Assembly (NCBI GenBank): GCA_023409675.1
Contig: JAEYRC010000370.1
Coordinates: forward strand, 1 to 5,775
Source: Bacteroidota bacterium
GTDB lineage: Bacteria; Bacteroidota; Bacteroidia; Chitinophagales; Chitinophagaceae
Reading direction: 5' to 3'
Length of the DNA: 5,775 nt
Shown in pieces: positions 1-5,775 of the stretch; within the stretch, counting starts at the first letter, position 1, and every line of letters starts with the position of its first letter. A program made the translations under genes and the position numbers. The notes under the pieces are model-generated. The model worked only from the letters and a program-made list of their open reading frames with translations. It was not told the DNA's origin and made no database searches.

Positions 1-268
1 GGCTGATACCGGCATGTGCGCTGCATGAACCCAGGCTGCCCTGGTCTTCAACAGGCGAGCACCAGGCCCGGAGATCTTCGCGTGTCGATGGGGAAGCAGG
101 TGGTCCCGAACGCTTGCCCGCGTTAACGCGACTCAGAATAGCGTTCACCGGCTCCCGGGCACCGCGCATCTTTTGCCGCTTGGAGAGATCTGTAGATAAA
201 GGAGAATTGTCTCGAAAATCAGGAAGATCCTTTAACCAGCCTCTTCCTTTCCGGGATGCAATAGACAT
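1..268 (-). CDS. Papain-like (C1 family) cysteine peptidase, N-terminal part, cut by window edge
   Basis: On the minus strand an open frame begins at the ATG at 268-266 and runs off the left end after 89 complete codons. Residues 72-85 read PVEDQGSLGSCSAH, which matches the papain-family active-site block (QGxxGSC): Gln76 would form the oxyanion hole and Cys82 would be the nucleophile. Residues 10-20 (GWLKDLPDFRD) match the motif that commonly opens bacterial members of this family. The catalytic His and Asn lie beyond the window. The start is well bounded, because an in-frame TGA lies six codons upstream with only a TTG between. There is no signal peptide and no room for a long inhibitory prodomain. 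The stretch between the two motifs (about residues 21-70) is Arg/Lys/Ser-rich and looks like a linker. It is transcribed divergently from the DUF2975 operon. The family call is firm; substrate and location are unknown. Confidence 0.85.
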   Translation of the reverse strand, partial: MSIASRKGRGWLKDLPDFRDNSPLSTDLSKRQKMRGAREPVNAILSRVNAGKRSGPPASPSTREDLRAWCSPVEDQGSLGSCSAHAGIS

Positions 269-326
269 GTTTCTGGCAGCCAATCAGGGTTTACTTAACA
301 GTATGCATTGGGCGGGATCCGTATTC

Positions 327-358
327 CTAATGTAGCTACTATTCTCCGGATAATCAAA
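327..358 (-). promoter_or_regulatory. Candidate Bacteroidota-type promoter for the C1 peptidase
   Basis: Read on the minus strand, TTTG (358-355) is followed after 20 nt by TACATTAG (334-327), a one-mismatch match to the Bacteroidota -7 box TAnnTTTG. The implied transcript would start near 320 and leave a leader of roughly 50 nt before the ATG at 268. An alternative -7 word, TAGATTTG (362-355), is a perfect match but has no -33 TTG at the right distance. This is motif matching only. Confidence 0.4.
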
Positions 359-423
359 TCTATCTGTACGCTGCAGATTCTCCTGATATGCCCATCAAAA
401 TTTTTTAAAAAAAATTAAATAAT

Positions 424-463
424 TATTGATAAACAATAAATATTGATTATCTTGCAATCAATA
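424..463. repeat. TATTGAT repeat cluster with 8-bp perfect dyad, candidate operator
   Basis: The heptamer TATTGAT occurs at 424-430 and 441-447 in direct orientation, and its complement ATCAATA at 457-463. The last two extend to a perfect 8-bp inverted repeat, TATTGATT (441-448) and AATCAATA (456-463), with a 7-nt spacer. A second inverted repeat, TTATTG (423-428) and CAATAA (434-439), overlaps the upstream copy. The set spans both candidate promoter boxes of the operon that encodes an HTH regulator. Autoregulation by that regulator is therefore an attractive inference, but the AT-richness of the region means some repetition is expected by chance. Confidence 0.45.
426..454 (+). promoter_or_regulatory. 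Candidate promoter of the DUF2975-HTH operon
   Basis: TTG at 426-428 and TATCTTG at 448-454 are separated by 19 nt, close to the Bacteroidota consensus TTTG-N19-21-TAnnTTTG. Immediately upstream (397-424) is an almost pure A/T tract that could act as an UP-like element. The predicted transcript start is near 460, leaving a leader of about 15-20 nt before the ATG at 477, with no Shine-Dalgarno sequence. The -7 element lies partly inside the inverted repeat at 441-463, so a bound repressor would block it. Confidence 0.4.
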
Positions 464-476
464 AATCAAACGCTAT

Positions 477-1022
477 ATGACCTTAGCTAACGTATCAAAA
501 ATCCTTTTGCACATTTTTGCATGGATTATATTTGTGGGCCTTTGCATAGAAGCATCCGCCTTTATAATATCTACACTGGCAACATTATTTATGAATCCTG
601 AGGCCGCATCCAGATTTTATCGGATTGTGGATTTATCGCCGGTCTATACTTCAGATGAAACATCTTTTGTTACCTTAACCACCTTAATGATTATTGTGGC
701 TGTTCTAAAAGCTCTCCTGTTCTTCCTGATCATAAAAATCCTTTATAATAAACAGTTCACACTTTCTCATCCATTCAATGAACAGGTACGGCGTTTTGTG
801 CTGAGCAGTGCCTTCCTGGCCCTGGGTATCGGATTTTTTGCTTCATGGGCCGCTGGCTTCAGGGAGTCACTGCTTACAAAAAAGATTACAGTGCCACCCC
901 TCGATGAGCTACGCGTTGGCGGCGCAGATGTATGGGTGTTTATGGGTGTGATCTTACTGGTGATCGCTCAGGTATTTAAAAAAGGTATTGCTATACAGCA
1001 GGAAAATGATTTAACCGTATAA
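477..1022 (+). CDS. DUF2975 family four-helix membrane protein
   Basis: This 181-residue inner-membrane protein of unknown biochemical role has four hydrophobic segments, at about residues 8-39, 66-90, 106-127 and 151-168. A short loop (about 40-65) joins the first two, and a basic, polar loop (NKQFTLSHPFNEQVRRF, about 91-107) sits between helices 2 and 3. The family-like signs are the PF..Q.R motif before helix 3 and the C-terminal GIAIQQENDLTV, which strongly resembles the conserved tail of DUF2975 proteins. The length is normal for the family. The next gene, 3 nt downstream, is the small HTH regulator that typically accompanies DUF2975 genes, which supports the call. Base composition is visibly more AT-rich than the operon to the right. 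The start ATG has no Shine-Dalgarno but lies just downstream of a candidate promoter. A role in membrane-stress sensing or as a partner of the regulator is only a guess. Confidence 0.85.
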   Translation: MTLANVSKILLHIFAWIIFVGLCIEASAFIISTLATLFMNPEAASRFYRIVDLSPVYTSDETSFVTLTTLMIIVAVLKALLFFLIIKILYNKQFTLSHPFNEQVRRFVLSSAFLALGIGFFASWAAGFRESLLTKKITVPPLDELRVGGADVWVFMGVILLVIAQVFKKGIAIQQENDLTV

Positions 1023-1025
1023 GCC

Positions 1026-1232
1026 ATGGCGATAATTGTAAACCTCGATGTTATGATGGCTAAACGGAAAATCTCGTTGAATGAGTTATCGGAAAAAGTT
1101 GGTCTGACACTTTCAAATCTGTCTATATTGAAAACAGGAAAAGCAAAAGCTATCCGCTTTTCCACGCTCGAAGCAGTATGCCGGGTGCTCGACTGTCAGC
1201 CGGCGGATATTTTAGAATATCGCCCCGACTGA
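1026..1232 (+). CDS. Small Cro/C1-type HTH transcriptional regulator, YozG-like
   Basis: This 68-residue protein is almost entirely one Xre/Cro-C1 DNA-binding domain. The N-terminal MAIIVNLDVMMAKRK block and the tail DCQPADILEY are characteristic of the YozG-like group that is paired with DUF2975 proteins. The helix-turn-helix is at about residues 17-37: SLNELSEKVG forms the first helix, and the second, around LTLSNLSILKTGKA, is the likely recognition helix. The chosen start is the first ATG, because homologues begin with the same M-x-I-I-V-N-L-D pattern. The gene begins 3 nt after the DUF2975 stop and has no good ribosome site of its own, so translation is probably coupled. Likely role: local repressor or autoregulator in the cytoplasm, possibly acting on the TATTGAT repeats at 424-463. 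It has no sensor domain, so any signal would have to come through the membrane partner or another protein. Confidence 0.9.
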   Translation: MAIIVNLDVMMAKRKISLNELSEKVGLTLSNLSILKTGKAKAIRFSTLEAVCRVLDCQPADILEYRPD

Positions 1233-1235
1233 TCT

Positions 1236-1251
1236 CCGGTAACGTTACCGG
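1236..1251. promoter_or_regulatory. 16-bp perfect palindrome, candidate LacI/GalR-type operator
   Basis: CCGGTAACGTTACCGG is perfectly self-complementary over 16 bp, with a central CpG flanked by A/T (AACGTT), the architecture of many LacI/GalR-family operators. It starts 4 nt after the HTH gene stop and lies 75 nt before the dehydrogenase start, upstream of that gene's candidate promoter. Just downstream is a second, weaker palindrome, TAAGCGCTTA (1254-1263). As RNA the 16-mer could fold into a 6-bp stem with an ACGU loop, but no U-tract follows, so an intrinsic terminator is less likely than a protein-binding site. Confidence 0.45.
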
Positions 1252-1273
1252 CTTAAGCGCTTATAGCTTCCTG

Positions 1274-1303
1274 TTGTATCAGGGATCAGCCCTGCAGGTT
1301 TTG
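1274..1303 (+). promoter_or_regulatory. Weak candidate promoter for the dehydrogenase operon
   Basis: TTG (1274-1276) is followed after 19 nt by AGGTTTTG (1296-1303). This keeps the TTTG half of the Bacteroidota -7 box but lacks its leading TA. It would give a leader of about 15 nt before the ATG at 1326. It overlaps a hairpin-like sequence (1280-1294). The start region carries no Shine-Dalgarno. Read-through from the upstream operon is an alternative. Confidence 0.25.
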
Positions 1304-1311
1304 TTATTTTA
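1280..1311 (+). terminator. Possible weak intrinsic terminator after the HTH gene
   Basis: CAGGG (1280-1284) and CCCTG (1290-1294) can form a 5-bp stem with a 5-nt loop. After four further bases comes a T-rich tract, TTTTGTTATTTT (1299-1310). The stem is short and the T-run is interrupted and displaced, so efficiency would be low at best. The same bases contribute to the weak promoter candidate. Confidence 0.2.
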
Positions 1312-1325
1312 CTTAACTTAACCTC

Positions 1326-4300
1326 ATGAATACCCGATACATATTGCCGCTCCTCTTTCCCGGCCTTTTATTATTGTCATGCAATCAGCAGGAACAGCCT
1401 GCTGACACAGATCAGATTTCCGAAGATCCCTTTGCCGATCATGTACGCAAAACTGAGTTTCAGACTCCTGAACAGGAGTTGGCCATGTTCACTGTTCCCG
1501 AAGGATTTGAAGTAACCTTATTTGCGGCTGAACCGGATATTACCAAGCCCATCAATATGGAGTTTGATGTTCAGGGCCGGCTGTGGGTGACCCAGTCGGA
1601 AGCTTATCCGATGGCCGCCGCACCGCTCGAAGGAAAAGACCGTATCACCATTCTGGAAGATACTGATGGTGATGGTAAAGCGGATGTATTCACACCCTTC
1701 GCTGCTGACCTGAATATTCCCATTGGCATATTACCGGTTTCAAACGGAGCAATAGCGTTCAGCATTCCGGCGGTTTCGCATTATATCGATTCCAACCGCG
1801 ATGGCCATGCCGATACTGCTAAAAAACTGCTTGGACCCTTTGGTTACCGCGATACACACGGCATGGTGAACAATTTCATCCGGGGCTTCGATGGCTGGAT
1901 CCATGCCAGTCACGGTTTTACCAATACCTCTACCATCGCGGGAGCCGATGGTGATTCCATTACCATGACTTCCGGAAATACCTTTCGTTTTCGCGATGAT
2001 GGAAGCCGGGTAGAACAAACCACCTTCGGACGGGTGAACCCGTTTGGATATGCATTCGATGAGTTCGGTTACCTGTACTCGGTAGACTGCCATTCCAAAC
2101 CCATTTACCAGCTCATTGAACGGGGCGATTACCCGCACTTTGGCAAACGCGCTCCGGCTATCGGTTTCGCACCCGAAATGATGAATTACGAACTTGGATC
2201 AACCGCGCTGGCCGGGCTGGCTTACTATACCGCAGACCAGTTCCCGGAAGAATACCGCAACAGTTTTTACAATGGAGATGTGGTGACCTGCCGGGTTAAC
2301 CGCAATACCATGAACTTTCATGGATCAACACCCGAAGCGGTTCGGCAGGAAGATTTTCTGGTGAGTAAAGATCCCTGGTTTCGCCCGGTCGATGTAAAAG
2401 TAGGCCCCGATGGCGCTTTATATATCGCGGATTTCTACAACCGCATTATCGGCCACTATGAAGTGCCGCTTGATCATCCCGGTCGCGACAGAACCAGCGG
2501 GCGCATCTGGAAAATTACCTATACCGGAACGAAAAAAAATTCCGGATCCACACCCAGGGACTGGTCATCCGCTTCACTCGAAGAGTTGATACAGGCCCTC
2601 AACCATCCGGTGATCAATACCCGCCTGAATATTGCCAGTCTGATTGTTGACCGTTTCGGGGCGGAAGCGGTACAGCCCCTGTCTGCCGTACTGCGCGCGA
2701 ATACAGATCCGAAGATTTCCGTTCAGGCATTATGGATCTTATCGAGGCTTAATGCCCTTAGTAAAGAACAGCTTCATACCGCCTTAACCAGCGATAATGA
2801 ATTGATTCAGGTACACGCCCTGCGGATTTTGGGGGAAGCTAAAAGCCTGAGTGATGAACACCGGAACATCGTAGTACAAACAGTTAAAGATCCGCGCCCC
2901 CGGGTAAAACGGATGGGCACTGCATTGCTTGCAGAATTTCCTCATGTGGGAAATGTAAAAACACTGCTGGAGATCTATCATACCGCCGACCCAAAAGATT
3001 CACACCTCAAATACACCGCCTTGTCGGGCATCCGCGATCAGTTTACCCAAAGTAGTGTGATCCGCTCGGTAGCGGAAGAAAAGTATACTGCGGAGGACCG
3101 TGAATTGCTGGCTCGTGCCGCCATCGACATACCTTCTGTTGAAACCGCCGGATACGCCTTGAATTATTTGCAGAACGCTGAACCAAATACTGATCTGACA
3201 TCGAGAATACTGAGTCATATCGGACGTCATTTAAATCCCAGTCGGTATGCCGCTCTGCTGAACCGGATCCGTGACCGGTATAAAGGAGATATCGATGCCC
3301 AGCTCAGCTTTTTCAATGCCTTGCAGGAAGGGATCACCCAGCGGGGTGCCGGAGATTTTCCGGCCTTACGGTCCTGGGCAACCGAATTATCCACAGTAAT
3401 TCTCCGCGGTGAAAAAGCGGCACCGGGATGGATAACCTATGCGGTGGATAATTCCGGGGAAGACCGCAACCCATGGCGGGTCTTCAACCGCCAGCGTCAT
3501 GAAGATTTTCCAGATGCCATGAATATCTCCAGCGATGCACATGGTCAGAATCCGAAGGGTATTCTGCGTACGTCAACATTTGTTCTGCCGGAATACCTGA
3601 GCTTATCGGTATTTGATAACCATATCGACAATACCGATGCTAAAGCCGGTAAGTCGGATAATGCTGTACGTATACGCCTGACCGATGGCCGGCTGATCTC
3701 CGTATACCGGCATGAAATGCAGCAACCCGGGCGGCCGTACGACATCAACAGGATGGTTCGTTTCGATCTGCGAAACTATGCCGGCCGTGAGGGTTATCTT
3801 GAAGTGGTCGACAGTTCGCGCATCGGTTCTATAGCCATTGGTAAGGGAGCGCACGAAGCGCTGAACATTCCGCAAACCAGTCCCCTGAACTATTCCGATC
3901 GCGTACAACAGGGTGCGGCCATTGCCGGCAGGTATGGGGTGCAGCAGGCTGTTCCATTGCTGCGCGAAATCGTTCAGGACAAACAGGCCGATACCTGGAT
4001 CCGTATTGCGGCGGCGGAGAACCTGCTGCGGATAACCCGGACCGATAACCTGGAACTTGTGGGCAGGGTTTTTCTGGATCCGCAAAGCCACGATTTTTTA
4101 AAAGGCAGACTGGGTGAATTTATCGCCCGCCTGCCCGGAAATGAAAAATACACCATACTGCGTGCCGGCCTGACCGATGCTTCACGACGGACCCAGCGCT
4201 TTATTGTAAATGGCCTTACAGGCTCACCGGAAGGAATTCAATTTATTCTGCGCTCAGCCGAAACGGGCGACATCGCGGCAGCGGTACTCACCGACCGGCA

Positions 4301-4847
4301 GATAGATCAGCGCCTGCGGGAAAAGCTGAATCCCGCCGACACCGAACGGCTCAACGGCCTGACAGCCGGAGTGGCCAGGGATCAGGAACAACGCAATAAG
4401 ATAATACGCGAGCGGCTGGATCAACTGGATATTAAAACAGCAGCTTTAAAAGAAGGAGAAAGTATCTTTATACAAAATTGCGCCCTATGCCACCAGGTTG
4501 CCGGCAAAGGAGGCCTGGTGGGTCCGCAGCTTGATGGCATCGGTAACTGGGGCGCGCAGGCGCTGACAGAAAAAATTCTTGATCCGAACCGGAATGTTTC
4601 GGAAGCTTTCCGGAATTATTCCATAACCCTGAATGATGGCAGACAACTGTCGGGATTGTATCGCCGTAAAGATGGAGAGGCGCTGATCTTCGCCGATATT
4701 ACGGGCAAAGAATTCAGCGTGGCCGAAAATACCATACGCGAACGCAAGCTACTTCCCTATACGCTGATGCCCGATCATTTCGCTGAAATCCTCAGTCAGG
4801 AAGAATACAATGCATTGATGAAATACCTCTTAAACATTAAAGGATGA
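1326..4847 (+). CDS. Secreted lipoprotein: beta-propeller dehydrogenase, HEAT-like repeats and C-terminal cytochrome c
   Basis: This 1173-residue protein belongs to the 'membrane-bound dehydrogenase / haem-binding domain' group first described in Planctomycetes and Verrucomicrobia. A short basic start, a hydrophobic core and LLSC place a lipidated Cys at residue 19. Residues about 57-398 form a soluble sugar-dehydrogenase-like propeller, opening with PEGFEVTLFAAEP and GRLWVTQSEAYP and closing with PDGALYIADFYNRIIGHYE and SGRIWKITY. Calcium-type loops DTDGDGKAD (112-120) and DSNRDGHAD (155-163) lie inside it. Helical HEAT-like repeats follow at about 415-690. A beta-sandwich-like segment (about 745-840, with NRMVRFDLRNYAGREGYLEVVD near its end) may bind carbohydrate. 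More HEAT-like repeats follow (about 855-980). The cytochrome c has CALCH (Cys1052, Cys1055, His1056) and a plausible axial Met1148 in LMPDHF. Likely role: periplasmic or surface oxidation of a sugar or alcohol with internal electron transfer to haem c; substrate and propeller cofactor cannot be read from the sequence. The ATG is supported by the signal peptide. Its stop overlaps the next start. Confidence 0.85.
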   Translation: MNTRYILPLLFPGLLLLSCNQQEQPADTDQISEDPFADHVRKTEFQTPEQELAMFTVPEGFEVTLFAAEPDITKPINMEFDVQGRLWVTQSEAYPMAAAPLEGKDRITILEDTDGDGKADVFTPFAADLNIPIGILPVSNGAIAFSIPAVSHYIDSNRDGHADTAKKLLGPFGYRDTHGMVNNFIRGFDGWIHASHGFTNTSTIAGADGDSITMTSGNTFRFRDDGSRVEQTTFGRVNPFGYAFDEFGYLYSVDCHSKPIYQLIERGDYPHFGKRAPAIGFAPEMMNYELGSTALAGLAYYTADQFPEEYRNSFYNGDVVTCRVNRNTMNFHGSTPEAVRQEDFLVSKDPWFRPVDVKVGPDGALYIADFYNRIIGHYEVPLDHPGRDRTSGRIWKITYTGTKKNSGSTPRDWSSASLEELIQALNHPVINTRLNIASLIVDRFGAEAVQPLSAVLRANTDPKISVQALWILSRLNALSKEQLHTALTSDNELIQVHALRILGEAKSLSDEHRNIVVQTVKDPRPRVKRMGTALLAEFPHVGNVKTLLEIYHTADPKDSHLKYTALSGIRDQFTQSSVIRSVAEEKYTAEDRELLARAAIDIPSVETAGYALNYLQNAEPNTDLTSRILSHIGRHLNPSRYAALLNRIRDRYKGDIDAQLSFFNALQEGITQRGAGDFPALRSWATELSTVILRGEKAAPGWITYAVDNSGEDRNPWRVFNRQRHEDFPDAMNISSDAHGQNPKGILRTSTFVLPEYLSLSVFDNHIDNTDAKAGKSDNAVRIRLTDGRLISVYRHEMQQPGRPYDINRMVRFDLRNYAGREGYLEVVDSSRIGSIAIGKGAHEALNIPQTSPLNYSDRVQQGAAIAGRYGVQQAVPLLREIVQDKQADTWIRIAAAENLLRITRTDNLELVGRVFLDPQSHDFLKGRLGEFIARLPGNEKYTILRAGLTDASRRTQRFIVNGLTGSPEGIQFILRSAETGDIAAAVLTDRQIDQRLREKLNPADTERLNGLTAGVARDQEQRNKIIRERLDQLDIKTAALKEGESIFIQNCALCHQVAGKGGLVGPQLDGIGNWGAQALTEKILDPNRNVSEAFRNYSITLNDGRQLSGLYRRKDGEALIFADITGKEFSVAENTIRERKLLPYTLMPDHFAEILSQEEYNALMKYLLNIKG

Positions 4848-5775
4848 TCAACACCATAAAAGGCAAATTAATCTCTGGCCTCACCTGCATGATCTTCCTG
4901 CAGTTTTCCTGTTCATCACCTGCGGGCAGCCGCAATGGACAGGCGATCGAATTCGACCGGCATGTGCTTACTACGGATTTTATTGCTGAAGGCGTAGCTG
5001 TAGCGGATGTAAATGGCGATGGCAAACCCGACATCCTCTCCGGAGCCTTCTGGTTTGAAGCGCCGGACTGGAAAAAGCATGAATTGTCGGAACCTAAAGT
5101 ACATGTCTACAATAAAGGCTACAGTGAGTTTTTCCTGGGTTTTTCGCAGGATGTGAACCGCGACGGTCGCCCCGACCTGATCAGGATCGGTTGGCCGGGC
5201 CAGCCTGCTCACTGGCTGGAGAACCCGGGTAACAACAGCAACCGCTGGAAAGAATTCCAGATCCATCCGGCTGTAGGTAATGAATCACCGGCATTTATTG
5301 ATATTGATGGCGACGGCAGGGAAGACCTGCTGGGCAACGATCCTTCAGCAAAAAAAGTGATCTGGATTAAAAGTCCTGCCGCCGGGTCTGCCACCTGGAC
5401 TCCCTATACCATCAGTGCCAATCCCGACCTGGCCACCCATATGTATACCCATGGTATAGGCTATGGCGATATCAATGGCGATGGCCGGAAAGATGTGGTC
5501 ATCAAATCAGGCTGGTGGGAAGGACCCGAAGATCCCAAAACGGAAAACTGGACCTTTCATCCGGCAAATCTGGGAAATGACTGCGCCCAGATGTATGTGC
5601 TCGACCTGAACCAGGACGGCCGCAATGATGTCATCAGCTCCTCAGCACACCAATATGGCATCTGGTGGCACGAACAGGTTCAGCAGGCTGATGGAAGTAT
5701 TCAGTTCAAACAGCACCGGATCGACAGCTCATTCTCGCAGAGCCATTCATTAATGCTGGCAGATATAAATGGTGA
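4844..5775 (+). CDS. FG-GAP/VCBS-type repeat lipoprotein, aldos-2-ulose dehydratase-like propeller, cut by window end
   Basis: The frame opens at the ATG that overlaps the previous stop (ATGA, 4844-4847) and stays open for 310 codons to the window edge. Residues 1-23 form a lipoprotein signal: Lys6 and Lys8, a hydrophobic stretch, then LQFSC with Cys23. The body has a regular series of Asp-rich calcium-type loops at residues 55-63 (DVNGDGKPD), 103-111, 153-161, 209-217 and 254-262, with a sixth beginning at 307. They alternate with aromatic strands such as GAFWFEAP, HWLENPG, GWWEGP and GIWWHE. This is the pattern of FG-GAP/VCBS beta-propellers. The HGIGYGDINGDGRKD, SGWWEGP and FSQSHS segments recall bacterial relatives of fungal aldos-2-ulose dehydratase, an enzyme acting on oxidised sugars; that comparison is from memory and less certain than the propeller call. 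The ATGA overlap implies translational coupling to the dehydrogenase, so the two probably act together outside the cytoplasm. The C-terminal part is not visible. Confidence 0.85.
   Translation, partial: MINTIKGKLISGLTCMIFLQFSCSSPAGSRNGQAIEFDRHVLTTDFIAEGVAVADVNGDGKPDILSGAFWFEAPDWKKHELSEPKVHVYNKGYSEFFLGFSQDVNRDGRPDLIRIGWPGQPAHWLENPGNNSNRWKEFQIHPAVGNESPAFIDIDGDGREDLLGNDPSAKKVIWIKSPAAGSATWTPYTISANPDLATHMYTHGIGYGDINGDGRKDVVIKSGWWEGPEDPKTENWTFHPANLGNDCAQMYVLDLNQDGRNDVISSSAHQYGIWWHEQVQQADGSIQFKQHRIDSSFSQSHSLMLADING

Noticed and set aside
114..335. Plus-strand open frame of 73 codons, actually open from position 3
   Set aside because: The minus strand in the same place encodes a clear papain-family motif, and the plus-strand translation is Arg/Ser-rich with no recognisable pattern. 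It is an antisense shadow.
397..424. Long A/T tract as a bidirectional terminator
   Set aside because: It lies between divergent genes, where no transcript should end, and has no GC stem beside it. It is better read as a promoter-upstream AT element.
968..1165. Minus-strand open frame across the DUF2975/HTH junction
   Set aside because: It is antisense to two confidently assigned genes and has no motif of its own.
477..1232. Horizontal acquisition of the AT-richer DUF2975-HTH operon
   Set aside because: The composition difference is visible, but membrane-protein codons are naturally T-rich, and there are no integrase, att site or transposon ends nearby to support transfer.
1740..2138. Minus-strand open frame of 132 codons inside the dehydrogenase
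   Set aside because: It lies wholly opposite the conserved propeller, has no recognisable motif, and is explained by the codon bias of the sense gene. The same applies to the minus-strand frames at 2784-2981, 3000-3230, 3545-3748, 3603-4091 and 3974-4156.
4837..5394. Three overlapping minus-strand open frames opposite the FG-GAP gene
   Set aside because: The plus strand carries regular DxNxDG repeats and a signal peptide in one uninterrupted frame, and the reverse translations show no family pattern.
4990..5775. Recurrent GATGGCGATGGC-like DNA words as a nucleotide repeat array
   Set aside because: They occur at irregular spacing and simply encode the Asp-rich calcium loops of the propeller. 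The repetition is at protein level.

Overview
The window looks like chromosomal DNA of a free-living Bacteroidota (Cytophagales/Chitinophagales-like). The main reasons are Bacteroidota-type promoter words (TTTG or TTG, then TAnnTTTG about 19-20 nt later), starts without a clear Shine-Dalgarno, two consecutive lipoproteins with a Cys just after a short hydrophobic signal, and a DUF2975 plus small Cro/C1-type regulator pair that is frequent in this phylum. The taxonomic call is an inference from style, not from a marker gene.

Layout. At the left edge (1-268, minus strand) is the N-terminal part of a papain-like (C1) cysteine peptidase that runs off the window. It is recognisable only by its DQGSLGSC active-site motif and a preceding GW..DLPDFRD motif. 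A 208-bp AT-rich divergent intergenic region follows. It holds a candidate promoter for each direction and a cluster of TATTGAT repeats, including an 8-bp perfect dyad, over the rightward promoter. Next is a two-gene operon: a four-helix DUF2975 membrane protein (477-1022) and, 3 nt later, a 68-aa YozG-like HTH regulator (1026-1232). A 93-bp gap then carries a perfect 16-bp palindrome (CCGGTAACGTTACCGG) with a CpG centre like LacI/GalR operators, a weak hairpin plus T-rich tract, and a weak promoter.

The right two thirds is a second operon of secreted lipoproteins. The first gene (1326-4847, 1173 aa) joins a soluble-dehydrogenase-type beta-propeller, HEAT-like helical repeats, a beta-sandwich that may bind carbohydrate, more HEAT-like repeats and a C-terminal monohaem cytochrome c (CALCH). 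The second (from 4844, cut by the window end) overlaps it by ATGA and is an FG-GAP/VCBS-type repeat propeller with at least five DxNxDGxxD loops. Its overall pattern recalls bacterial homologues of aldos-2-ulose dehydratase.

Working hypothesis: the right-hand operon is a surface or periplasmic sugar-oxidation unit. The first protein would oxidise a substrate and pass electrons to its own haem, and the second would bind or further convert the oxidised sugar. The LacI-type palindrome upstream would fit carbohydrate control. The DUF2975/HTH pair is most likely an independent, self-regulating module. No tRNA, rRNA, CRISPR array, insertion sequence or phage gene was seen.
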